Assembly: GCA_963665195.1 (NCBI GenBank)
Contig: OY762070.1
Coordinates: forward strand, 4,712,001 to 4,776,000
Reading direction: 5' to 3'
DNA: 64,000 nt
Source of the DNA: VXYL01 sp963665195
GTDB taxonomy: Bacteria; Pseudomonadota; Gammaproteobacteria; Pseudomonadales; Azotimanducaceae
A program made the translations under genes and the position numbers. Below, piece after piece: positions 8,754 through 16,829 of the stretch. Every line of letters begins with the position of its first letter. Positions within the stretch are counted from its first letter, which is position 1. The notes beneath the pieces were generated by a model. That model did no database searches, had not been told where the DNA came from, and worked only from the letters and a program-made list of their open reading frames with translations.

Positions 8754-9082
8754 GCTGGCAGGCGCCCATCTGCTGACGGGCACCCGTGCATGGACGTGTG
8801 CAGCTCGCGGGCGACCGGGACGGCGGCTCGCAGGACGTCGCCGGCGCTCCTGGCCGTTTGCCGGAGAGATCTGTCGCAGCCCGTTAGGTGCAACCTATTC
8901 CCTTGTTCCCTTGCGCGACAGCGCCGTGTGCTCACCGGGCATTGCTGCGGGCGTGCGCGGCGTTGTAGGGGCGTAGCTGACGCGACCATCGGGCGCGCCA
9001 ACGCCCGTGTCGGAGTCAAGCAAGGGGCGCGCTGCAAGAGATCTGTCGTGCGCCCGTATCGGCCCAGCGGCCTGCCAAAGTC
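8754..9082. other. intergenic region with IS-end relics
   Basis: No gene is supported here. It contains one good degraded copy of the local IS terminal repeat (9033-9055) and a weaker one at 8860-8882, both reading in the same direction. Promoter elements for the downstream receptor must lie here, but none is distinct. Confidence 0.5.
9033..9055 (-). repeat. solitary degraded IS terminal repeat
   Basis: Read on the minus strand it matches 18 of 23 positions of the terminal repeat of the elements at 14820 and 19474 (core ACGACAGATCTCT). No transposase is attached. Confidence 0.5.
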
Positions 9083-12000
9083 GTGACGCAAACGCATACA
9101 ATCGTGGGCTCGACCCCACTGCTCTGCGCCGCTGACGTGTCCTCGTTCCGCTCCCGTCCGGTCTGCCTTTGCGTGATCGTTGCGCTTCTCGCCGTGCCGG
9201 TGTGGGCTGGCGTTTCGGGCGCGGACGAGCCTGCGCCGGGCGAAATCGAGGAGGTCGTCGTCACCGGCACTTGGATTCCGGGCTCTGCGGAGGACGAAGC
9301 GCTGCCGGTGGACCGCATCGAGCGCGACGAACTGGCTGCGGAAGGCTCGCCGAGCGTCATCGAACTGCTGCGCAATCTGTCGTTCAGCCAGGGCGCGGAC
9401 GGCGAGTCCGACCAGTATGGCTCGCGCACGGGCGCGGATCGGGCCACGGTGAATCTGCGGGGCCTCGGGCCGAGCCGCTCGCTGGTGCTGCTGAACAGCC
9501 ACCGCCTGCCTTGGTCGCCGGGTTCCGTGCCCGATCAGGCGCAACTCGTGGTGGATGTGAACCTGCTGCCGATGGCCGCGCTCGGTCGCATCGAAGTGCT
9601 CCGCGACGGCGCGACCGCCACCTATGGCTCCGATGCGGTGGCCGGCGTCCTGAACTTCATCACCCGGTCGGACTTCGAAGGCGTCGAGATCGAGGCCCGG
9701 CACAAAGCCGTGCAGGGCTCGGACGGCGACCAGTGGCTGGGGGCCATGTTCGGACGCTCCTTCGGCGGCGGCGCGGGCCATGCGGTGGCCTCGCTCGGCC
9801 TCGCCAGGCGCTCGCCGCTGCCGCTGGTGGAGCGGGACTGGGCGGTTCGCTCCTACGCGGAGAACCGCCGCGGCGGGTGGTCCGGTACCGGGGCGCCGGC
9901 GATCTTCGTGCCCTACGCCGCATTCGCCGAGACCGCCGGCACCGCCGTGGATATGCGTAACGTCGCCGTCGTCGATCCCAACTGCGAAAGCCTCGGCGGC
10001 GCCCAGACCAACGTTCCTGCGGATCGCGCCTCAGGCGGCGTCTGCCGCTTCCAGTACACCCCGTTCGTGAATCTCGTACAGGAAACCCGGCGCTGGCAAT
10101 GGTTCAGCGAAGCCAGCTGGGAGTTCGCCGCCGGTACAAGGCTCTCCGGCGAACTGCTGCTGGCCGAGACCACCGTGCCGGAGTGGTTCACCTCGCCCGG
10201 CTATCCGCCGAGCGAGGTGATCGACCCCGCCCGGCGCATCCTTGCGAACCATCCGGCCCTCGTGGACATGGCCTCCAAACACCCGGAGCTGTACGGCGAC
10301 TACGCCTATTGCGATGCGCCGTTCTGCCGCTGGCAGGGCGATGGCGGGGAGCAGGATGCCGCCGGCGTGCCGGTCGCGTGGCAGCATGTGGCGTGGATCA
10401 ACGGTCGCCATTTCGGCCAGGGCGGACCGCTGCGCGGCCATCCGCGCCGCTCCAATACGGAGCGCGGCGTGGTGAAGGCCGAGGGCGCTTGGCGCGGCGC
10501 GGCCTGGGACGCCACCTTCACCTACGCCCAGGCGCGGCGCTTGGAGGAGGATGGCGCGGCGCTGCACTACCGCAGCCTGCGCTCCCTGCTCGGGCTCGGC
10601 GGCTTCGAGTGCGAGGGCCTCGTGCCGAACGGCTACGACATCGCCGGCAACCTGCACTTCGACTTGCAGACTATCGAGCAGCACGCCGGCCAAGGCCCGT
10701 GCCGCTACTGGTCGCCGTTCTCGAACGCCATGCCGGCGCATCCGTACGTGGCGGGCTCGAGCAATCCCGCATACGACGCACGCTTCGATCAGCAGGACCT
10801 CGCGAGCTATCTGATCACGAACCGAGGTTTCAAGGGCCGCTCCACGCTCGCCGCGCTGGAGGGGGTGGTCCGCGGCGATTCGGGCTGGCTGCTCGGCGGC
10901 GGCCCGGTGGCCTACGCGGTCGGCGCGCAACTGCGCCGGGAGGACTATCTGCGCCGCGAGTACTCCGCCGGGAACGCGCCGCGCGGCGGCTCGCTGCAGG
11001 ATGTTGACCGCTACCCCTGCCGCGCCAGTCCGGCGCTGGCGGACTGCGTGGACGGGCGCAACGGCGTCTTCATGTACCTGCCGCCGGGCTACGACATCGA
11101 CGCGGACCGGCTGGTCTACGCGGCGTTCGGCGAAGCCTCGCTGCCCTTGGCCGCGAGCTTCGAGGCGAGTCTGGCGCTGCGCTACGAACGCTACCCGGAC
11201 CAGGGCCTCGACAGCCTGGATCCGAAGGTGGCGCTGCGCTGGCAGGCTGCGCCTAGCCTCGCGCTCCGGGCGTCCGCCGGCACCGCGTTCCGGGCGCCCA
11301 CCATCAACCAGATCGAACCCGGCATCGCCACCACGTCGCGCCAGTTCGTGGGCCGCATCGCCACCTTCAAGCCGATCCTCGCGCTCGGCAATCCGGCCCT
11401 CGAACCGGAAGCCGCGACCACCTTCAACGTCGGCGCGGTGCTTGATCGCGGCGGCGTGTTCCTCAGCGTGGACTACTGGCGCTACGCCTTCGAGAAGCCG
11501 CTGGTGCTGGAGCCCTACGTGCGCGTGCTCGATGCCGCGTGTCCGCCCGGGGCGGCGCTCTGCGACCCCGCCTCGCCCTACTTCGACCGCATCGACTTCG
11601 GCGGCCGCGCCGCGGTGTCGGACATCTCGTCGGTGTCGGTGAGCGTGGTGAACGGCCCGGACGTGGCGACGGACGGCGTGGACTTCAAGGCGGAATACAC
11701 GGCCTACGCCGACTGGGGCGAATGGAGCGCGGGCCTGGCCGGGACGCGCACCCTGTCGTGGGAGATCTCCGGCTGGCGCTTCGGTACCGCCTACGACGCC
11801 ATCGGTCGCCTGAACTACGACACGTCCCTTGCGCGCACCGTCGTGGACTGGAAGGCGAAGGCGTGGCTCGCCGCTCGCGTCGGCGGGATCGACGTGCGCT
11901 GGACCGCCCGCCATGTCGCTGCCTATCTGCACGACAGCGACGCGGAACCCGGCATCGATGCCCAGACCACGCACGACTTGACGGCCGTGTGGACCTTCGC

Positions 12001-12145
12001 GGGCGACCGCTTCGCCGTGGATGCGTCGGTTGTGAATATCGCGGACGAGCCGCCGCCGCGCGTCTACCGGCAGATCAATTACGATCCGCTGACGCACAAC
12101 CCGCTGGGCCGCATCGTCCAGTTCGGCCTGCGCTGGCGGCGCTGA
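9083..12145 (+). CDS. TonB-dependent outer-membrane receptor
   Basis: A 1020-residue receptor. A hydrophobic signal segment (VCLCVIVALLAVPVWAG) ends near residue 43. A TonB-box-like IEEVVVTG follows, then the plug domain (RATVNLRGLGPSRSLVLLN and IEVLRDGATATYGSDAVAGV), then a long beta-barrel with alternating aromatic residues. The GTG at 9083 gives a long n-region; GTG 9137 just before the signal is an alternative start. The final residue is Arg rather than the usual Phe. It imports an unknown ligand across the outer membrane using TonB energy. The adjacent PhyH-type dioxygenase, 28 bases downstream, may act on the imported compound. Confidence 0.92.
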   Translation: MTQTHTIVGSTPLLCAADVSSFRSRPVCLCVIVALLAVPVWAGVSGADEPAPGEIEEVVVTGTWIPGSAEDEALPVDRIERDELAAEGSPSVIELLRNLSFSQGADGESDQYGSRTGADRATVNLRGLGPSRSLVLLNSHRLPWSPGSVPDQAQLVVDVNLLPMAALGRIEVLRDGATATYGSDAVAGVLNFITRSDFEGVEIEARHKAVQGSDGDQWLGAMFGRSFGGGAGHAVASLGLARRSPLPLVERDWAVRSYAENRRGGWSGTGAPAIFVPYAAFAETAGTAVDMRNVAVVDPNCESLGGAQTNVPADRASGGVCRFQYTPFVNLVQETRRWQWFSEASWEFAAGTRLSGELLLAETTVPEWFTSPGYPPSEVIDPARRILANHPALVDMASKHPELYGDYAYCDAPFCRWQGDGGEQDAAGVPVAWQHVAWINGRHFGQGGPLRGHPRRSNTERGVVKAEGAWRGAAWDATFTYAQARRLEEDGAALHYRSLRSLLGLGGFECEGLVPNGYDIAGNLHFDLQTIEQHAGQGPCRYWSPFSNAMPAHPYVAGSSNPAYDARFDQQDLASYLITNRGFKGRSTLAALEGVVRGDSGWLLGGGPVAYAVGAQLRREDYLRREYSAGNAPRGGSLQDVDRYPCRASPALADCVDGRNGVFMYLPPGYDIDADRLVYAAFGEASLPLAASFEASLALRYERYPDQGLDSLDPKVALRWQAAPSLALRASAGTAFRAPTINQIEPGIATTSRQFVGRIATFKPILALGNPALEPEAATTFNVGAVLDRGGVFLSVDYWRYAFEKPLVLEPYVRVLDAACPPGAALCDPASPYFDRIDFGGRAAVSDISSVSVSVVNGPDVATDGVDFKAEYTAYADWGEWSAGLAGTRTLSWEISGWRFGTAYDAIGRLNYDTSLARTVVDWKAKAWLAARVGGIDVRWTARHVAAYLHDSDAEPGIDAQTTHDLTAVWTFAGDRFAVDASVVNIADEPPPRVYRQINYDPLTHNPLGRIVQFGLRWRR

Positions 12146-12173
12146 CCACGCCGGCGCACCCAAGGAGTTGCCG

Positions 12174-12974
12174 ATGAACGAACTCGCCGCGAGCCAGGTC
12201 GGCTTCTTCCGGGAGCACGGCTACCTGCGCATTCCCGCCGTCTTCGACGACGCCGAAATCGCCCGTATGGCCGACGAGCTGGACTGGCAGATGGACACCT
12301 GGGCCGGCAAGGGCCCCGGCTGGAGCGGTCCGTGGCGCCGCGTCTACATGGACGCCGCGGTGGCGAAGCGCTCCAAGCTGATCGCGCTGCACGATCTGCA
12401 CCGCTACTCCAAGGCGTGGTGCGATGCCGTCACCCATCCGCGCCTCGCCGGTGCCATGGCCGACCTCATCGGCCCGAACGTGGAACTGCACCACACGACC
12501 CTGCACGCCAAGCCGCCGGAAACCGGCCACCCGTTCCCGATGCACCAGGACTGGGCGTTCTACCAGCACGCCGACGGCCGCTACGTGGACTGCCTGATCC
12601 ATCTGGACGACACCAGCGACGACAACGGCTGCATCCGCTTCCTGGACGGCGCCCACAAGGCCGGCGCCCGGCCGCACGTCGTGCGCAATCCCGACGGCTC
12701 GCCGTGTACGCCGCACCTGCCAACGGACCGGTGGAAGCTGGCGGACACCGTGCCCGTGCCCGCCAAGCGCGGCGACGTGGTGGCGTTCAGCATCCACATG
12801 ATCCACGGCTCGCGCATCAACCGCACCGACGCCGTGCGCCGCATCGTTCGGGTGGGGTACCGGGACCCGTCCAACGCGCAGACCGCGGGTCAGTCCTTCG
12901 GCCGGCCGGGCCTGATGGTGTGGGGCCGGCGCCCGCGCGGCGAAGGCCAGTACGCGTTCCCGACCAACGTCTGA
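12174..12974 (+). CDS. phytanoyl-CoA dioxygenase (PhyH) family Fe(II)/2-oxoglutarate oxygenase
   Basis: A 266-residue enzyme. The ATG at 12174 has AAGGAG at a proper distance, while the earlier TTG at 12168 would touch that site. The iron-binding facial triad is visible: His124 and Asp126 in MHQDWAF, and His211 in MIHGS; the following Arg-rich strand (RRIVRVGYRDP) should bind 2-oxoglutarate. PhyH-family proteins hydroxylate diverse small molecules, not only phytanoyl-CoA. Close spacing to the upstream TonB receptor suggests a receptor-enzyme pair for uptake and oxidation of one substrate. The substrate is unknown. Confidence 0.88.
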   Translation: MNELAASQVGFFREHGYLRIPAVFDDAEIARMADELDWQMDTWAGKGPGWSGPWRRVYMDAAVAKRSKLIALHDLHRYSKAWCDAVTHPRLAGAMADLIGPNVELHHTTLHAKPPETGHPFPMHQDWAFYQHADGRYVDCLIHLDDTSDDNGCIRFLDGAHKAGARPHVVRNPDGSPCTPHLPTDRWKLADTVPVPAKRGDVVAFSIHMIHGSRINRTDAVRRIVRVGYRDPSNAQTAGQSFGRPGLMVWGRRPRGEGQYAFPTNV

Positions 12975-13069
12975 AAATCGGTGCGTTTTGGGGCCGGACG
13001 GATCACCGCGGTGCCCCGTAGTCGTGTTACTGCGAGTCGGATGGGCCCTCATGAACTTGGAGTGAGTGC

Positions 13070-13888
13070 ATGGGAAGGGAAATCGAACTGGTTGACATCT
13101 GGGACATACAAGACGCTGCTGACTATAAGGTCCATTTCGCCCGCGCAAGAGACGGCGTGGAGCCGTTGGAGGTTTGGGCGCGTAGCGCCGATGAATGGCG
13201 GGCATGGCAGGAGATTCCACTCCAAAGGAACGAGTTCAATTTGGGGCACATATTCTCTCTGATGCACTACTTTCCCGAGCCGGACACATGGCTGTTCGGT
13301 GGCATCTTTCGCGTGCTTGAGCGACTTGAAGACGGCGCCTATCGAGTCGAACTAACCGATGAGGGCGAGCATTTTGTTGGTCGCCTCAAGCTCAGATCAG
13401 CATACGGGGGGCGTAATCCCAGAGCGAAGCTGGAGGAGCGATACGCCGAGCTGGAAGTCATGGAAATCTTGAGAGAACCCTATTCCGGTGCCCCGTTTCC
13501 GGGCCACCTAAGCATCGACTTGTCGTTTGGCGAACTTGAGACGATCATCCGAAACGAGCGTTCCGACTGGAAGGCGGCATTGGAGCATGTGAGTGGAGTC
13601 TATGTGATCTCGGATGCGCGGTCGGGTCGCCTGTATGTGGGCGCTGCGTACGGCGAAGGGGGCGTGTGGTCGCGATGGTCGGACTACGTGCACTCCGGTC
13701 ACGGGGGAAATGCTGAGTTGCAGAAGATGGTCGATGCCGAGGGCATCAAGTACTGTCGCCGCTACTTCAGATTCGCCCTGTTGGAGGTCGTGGGAGGGAA
13801 TACGCCGGACGGTGCGGTGGTTGCCCGAGAGCAGCACTGGAAACAGGTGCTCCGAACACGTGGTCGCCACGGACTCAATAGGAACTGA
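13070..13888 (+). CDS. GIY-YIG nuclease-domain protein
   Basis: 272 residues. The C-terminal ~100 residues form a GIY-YIG domain: GVYVI (176-180), RLYVG (187-191), an Arg at 202 and a later Glu254 in REQHWKQ, which matches the catalytic Glu. The N-terminal 165 residues are acidic and unrecognised; they may bind DNA or a partner. The coding sequence looks less GC-biased than its neighbours, and it stands alone beside a broken toxin-antitoxin locus and an IS, which suggests acquisition. It could be an orphan defence nuclease or a mobile-element remnant; the visible motifs say only that the fold and catalytic residues are present. Confidence 0.75.
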   Translation: MGREIELVDIWDIQDAADYKVHFARARDGVEPLEVWARSADEWRAWQEIPLQRNEFNLGHIFSLMHYFPEPDTWLFGGIFRVLERLEDGAYRVELTDEGEHFVGRLKLRSAYGGRNPRAKLEERYAELEVMEILREPYSGAPFPGHLSIDLSFGELETIIRNERSDWKAALEHVSGVYVISDARSGRLYVGAAYGEGGVWSRWSDYVHSGHGGNAELQKMVDAEGIKYCRRYFRFALLEVVGGNTPDGAVVAREQHWKQVLRTRGRHGLNRN

Positions 13889-14278
13889 GTGGAGCTTCGC
13901 CGAGACAGCCGGGCATAGGCACGAAGAGGCGAGGATGATCCAGCAGCGTTTCCGCCCTCGCCGGCAACCGGGGCCCAGCGCACGGAGCTCTCGAAGCACG
14001 GCCGACTGAGATCCTGTTGACACCACCCGTTGCGATGCGTCGGCGGGCAGCCGGAGCGTCGCGAGTCAGCGGCGGCGACTGCCGGGATGGTCTGACAGAT
14101 GCATGGCGTCGCTACGGAGGTGGCATGATCGGCGCCCTTGCCGCCAGGGGCTGTACCTGCCTTTGTGGTCGGGGCTTCGCCATGGAGCCCGTTCCCGGCC
14201 CGTGTCCATCTGAATGTCGGACGCTCCAGCTTGGGACGAAAGGTCGTAGGTCGGGTCGGCCTCCAGCTCTGATCGAGA
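13889..14278. other. intergenic region, no gene recognised
   Basis: About 390 bp between the GIY-YIG gene and the brnA relic. Minus-strand reading frames run through it only as a continuation of the frameshifted brnA frame and have shadow-like composition. Nothing else is supported. Confidence 0.5.
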
Positions 14279-14577
14279 TCAAGCCGAACGTCGTCGACCT
14301 GAGACGCGCCGGGCATGTTCGCGCAGAACGCGGTTGATCTCGTTTGGTATCCGAGACCGCCAGGGACGGCGGCCCGGAACCAAGCCAAGACGTCTGCGTC
14401 GAGTCGCAGCGTGATCTGTTGTTTCGTCGGGCGGTACAGCAGCCCACGCTTTGCGCCTGACCAGTCGAGGACTTCGGGGATGTCGCTGGTGTCGATTTCG
14501 TCGTCGGGCATCGACGCGAGCTTGCTCAGCTGCGAGGCCTGTTTTTCCGTCAGCTTACTCGAAATGCCCTTCCTCAC
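14279..14577 (-). pseudogene. brnA: brnA antitoxin gene with a frameshift
   Basis: The first 80 codons read as a BrnA antitoxin: an N-terminal helix, DEIDTSDIPEVLDW, then the ribbon-helix-helix part KQQITLRLDADVLAWF and GYQTR. At about 14338 one base is missing. In the shifted frame the expected ending follows immediately (INRVLREHARRVSG) and stops at 14279. The unshifted frame instead runs on for 190 nonsense residues. BrnA normally binds DNA and the BrnT toxin, so the truncated C-terminus probably destroys repression or neutralisation. It lies directly downstream of the brnT relic and overlaps its end, as in intact modules. Confidence 0.8.
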
Positions 14578-14819
14578 AGGTCCTCCTTTCGTGTGCCGTG
14601 GCTTTCCGGGCGCTCATGATGCGGGCCACTTCGTCGCCATCGCTCGGCACGAGACTCGGCGAAGTATGCACGACGATGACGGCCACCCCGCCGATCAGAC
14701 CAATCGTGTGCCATCGCTCCTCGTCAAGGCTGGGATCAGGTCGATGCACCATCAGAGGGTCGTCGAAAACAAGCCGCGCCGTCTCGAATCGAGGCCATGT
14801 TTGCGCTCGTTGAGGCGAC

Positions 14820-16400
14820 GGGTGTACGACAAATCTCTGGTAGACGACCTCCACGCGCGTTCACGCGGCGAGGCGCAGGCGTTCCTCCCAGTAGTCGTCG
14901 AACCAGCCGCTGAGCCGCGCGCAGCGCACCCAGATGACGGGGTTCGCGCCGGCCACGGTCCAGCGCATGCCGGTGCATTTCAGGCGCCGCCCGACGACCG
15001 TCTTGCAGGCCGCCTCGACGCGCCCCGAGCCGATGGGCAGCCCGCGCGCGAGGTACTCGTCGTAGCGCATCCGCCCGCGCCGCTCGGCGATGTACCGGGC
15101 CGCCCTGGCGCTCTCCCCGCCGCCGGCCCGGCGCAGCGCCGCCAGCGTCCTGTCGATGTCGCCGGTCTTGAGCCGGCGGCACAGCCTCGTCGCCCAGCGT
15201 TTCGCGAGGTCGGTGCCGGGGCCGTAGCGGGCGTTCGCCGCCGCCCACGCGTACTCCGCCGCGTGGAAGCAGTCGACGATCGGCACCGCGTTCGGGAACC
15301 ACTCCTCGAACAGCCGCCGCAGCCACTCGGCGCCGTCGCCGATGCAGACGCCGACGTCCTCCGGCCCGTAGCCCGCCGCCGCCAGCTCGCGCAGCAGGCG
15401 CCGCGCAACGGGCGAGTCGCCGCCGGCGTCGTCCTCCGCGCTCTCGATGGCGGCGAAGTACCGCACCGAGCCGTCCACGGTGCGGCGCCCGCCCTCGCCG
15501 TCCGGCTCCAGCAGCCACAAGGCGCCCACCTTCGCCTCCCGGGTGCGCGCCGCGCCGTCCTTCCCGGAGCGCCCGGCGGTCTCCGACGGCCGCGCCGGCA
15601 CCCCCGTCCCGTCCACCGCCAGGCACAGGATCTCCCCTTCCTTCAAGGGCTTGCGCGTCGGAACCTTCCCGCCGCCAGAGGCCACCGACAGCGCGCCCGA
15701 CAGCGCCGCCTCCCGCCGCGCCTCCGCGTCCGCGCCCACCGCCCGCGTCGTCCGCTCGATGCGCTTCGCGCCGAAGTTCAGCCCCGCCAGCTCGACCAGC
15801 AGCCGGTCCGCCTCCGCGTAGCAGCACGACGACCCCGCCAGGCTCGCCATGCGCCGCGCCGCAGGCGTCATCGAGCCCGCGATGTCCAGCGCCGCCTCGC
15901 GCTGCCGCACCGTCTTCCCGCAGCAGGCGTGCCGCGCCATCGGCAGCCGCACCGGCCCCAGCGCCGTCTCCACCAGAGGCCTCTCCCGGTCCGACAGCCG
16001 CATCCGCTCCCCGCACTTCGGGCACGACGGCGCGACGCCGTCCGACCGGTCCGCCCGGTACGCCGCCTCCAGCCCCAGCCGCGCCGCCGACAGCGCCGCC
16101 CGCCGGACGCGCAGATCCAGCAGCGCCGGATGCGACTCCGGCGCCTCCCCCGCCGCCGACGCGGCCAGCTCCGCCGCCGCGTACCTCCCCATCGCCGTCG
16201 CCAGCTCCTCCTTCGCCTCGTCCAACTCGCGCTTGCGTTCCATGCGCTCGTCGGCGACAGTCCCTATCGCCATCGCGGGCTCCTCCGTTCCTGGGTTGTG
16301 TCGCAAACCCCAAGAATAGAGCGTCCGCGATGGCCCCACTCCGCATCCACAGCCAACGCCGGCCGTTAGTGGTCACTTACCAGAGAATTGTCGTACACCC
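14820..16400 (-). mobile_element. ISKra4-family insertion sequence, copy 1 (1581 bp)
   Basis: Ends are imperfect inverted repeats starting GGGTGTACGACAA and continuing with TCTCTGGTA after one variable base. Flanking 9-mers TGAGGCGAC (14811-14819) and GGAGGCGAC (16401-16409) agree at 8 of 9 positions and are read as a target-site duplication. The interior encodes one transposase on the minus strand. The element inserted into brnT. It differs from copy 2 by about three bases. Confidence 0.9.
14861..16273 (-). CDS. ISKra4-family transposase, copy 1
   Basis: 470 residues from ATG 16273, which has GGAGG upstream; the open frame extends to 16339. Order of features: a basic coiled N-terminus, a zinc-finger-like CPKCGERM, HACCGKTVRQRE, then the DDE core. 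The likely catalytic residues are Asp in AVDGTGVP, Asp in CIGDGAEW and Glu in GSGRVEAACKTV. The C-terminus (VIWVRCARLSGWFDDYWEERL) is also typical of the family. Length and motifs fit ISKra4 transposases. It differs from copy 2 at two residues: Arg/Trp in LCRRLKTG and Gly/Glu in AGGGESA. Both copies appear intact. Confidence 0.9.
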   Translation of the reverse strand: MAIGTVADERMERKRELDEAKEELATAMGRYAAAELAASAAGEAPESHPALLDLRVRRAALSAARLGLEAAYRADRSDGVAPSCPKCGERMRLSDRERPLVETALGPVRLPMARHACCGKTVRQREAALDIAGSMTPAARRMASLAGSSCCYAEADRLLVELAGLNFGAKRIERTTRAVGADAEARREAALSGALSVASGGGKVPTRKPLKEGEILCLAVDGTGVPARPSETAGRSGKDGAARTREAKVGALWLLEPDGEGGRRTVDGSVRYFAAIESAEDDAGGDSPVARRLLRELAAAGYGPEDVGVCIGDGAEWLRRLFEEWFPNAVPIVDCFHAAEYAWAAANARYGPGTDLAKRWATRLCRRLKTGDIDRTLAALRRAGGGESARAARYIAERRGRMRYDEYLARGLPIGSGRVEAACKTVVGRRLKCTGMRWTVAGANPVIWVRCARLSGWFDDYWEERLRLAA

Positions 16401-16437
16401 GGAGGCGACTCTTGTCTTCGTCCCACGTCCAATGCAC

Positions 16438-16829
16438 GATCTGATGTCCTAGTGTCTACAAGAACATAGCCACGCTGCTGCTGCCGGTCAGTCCGTTGCT
16501 CGTGGGCAATGGCATCCGGGATTGACGCTTGGCGACACGAGCCGGCTCCGGCTTGGTTCGGTGCCTTCGGCGCTTGGCGGAAGACCTAGCGTGGCAGTTG
16601 CCCCAACCGGCTTCGCCGAGCCGGTGAGCCGGCCTGACCCGGTGGCCTGATTCGGTAGGTCCCAGACTGGCAGTGGCAAACGAAGTCCCATCGAGAGCGT
16701 GGCCGGCGGCGGCACGGAACACGGAATCAGATGGCCACGAGCGGCGCGAACGGGCAATGCACTGTATGTTGAGGTCCGGCAGAGGCGATCAGAGAGCAGC
16801 TCGATCAGCCGGAGCCCGTTTCCGAAGCG
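16438..16829. other. intergenic region, no gene recognised
   Basis: About 390 bp between the brnT 5' fragment and the end of the DUF2339 gene. It contains a GC-rich dyad (ACCGGCT, six-base loop, AGCCGGT, near 16608) without a following T-run, so a factor-independent terminator is not supported. No ORF here has coding character. Confidence 0.45.

Larger units (their letters stand above)
14555..16437 (-). pseudogene. brnT: brnT toxin gene, split by an IS and frameshifted
   Basis: The 5' piece (16437 down to 16401) encodes VHWTWDEDKSRL from a GTG. The rest resumes at 14819 with NERKHGL, and then, after a one-base deletion, FETARLVFDDP, ERWHTIGLIGG and VARIMSARKAT. These are the hallmarks of BrnT, a ribonuclease toxin of the RelE-like fold. 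The IS occupying 14820-16400 separates the pieces, and the flanking TGAGGCGAC/GGAGGCGAC copies fall inside the reading frame. Two independent lesions plus the brnA frameshift mean the module is dead. An IS-derived start (GTG at 14854) now precedes the 3' piece in frame with FETARLVFDDP. Confidence 0.8.

Noticed and set aside
9083..12163. Long minus-strand frame (710 codons) opposite the TonB receptor
   Set aside because: The receptor on the plus strand has signal peptide, plug and barrel; the antisense frame has no recognisable features.
13762..14577. 271-codon minus-strand frame starting as BrnA
   Set aside because: Only the first 80 codons are BrnA; the rest is out-of-frame read-through beyond a one-base deletion and overlaps the GIY-YIG gene.
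14315..16369. Very long plus-strand frame (over 600 codons) opposite the first transposase
   Set aside because: It is antisense to a well-supported transposase, is Arg/Pro/Ala-rich and has no family features; long antisense frames are expected at this GC content.
16600..16640. GC-rich dyad as a transcription terminator of the DUF2339 gene
   Set aside because: No T-run follows on either strand, and it lies about 200 bases beyond the stop.
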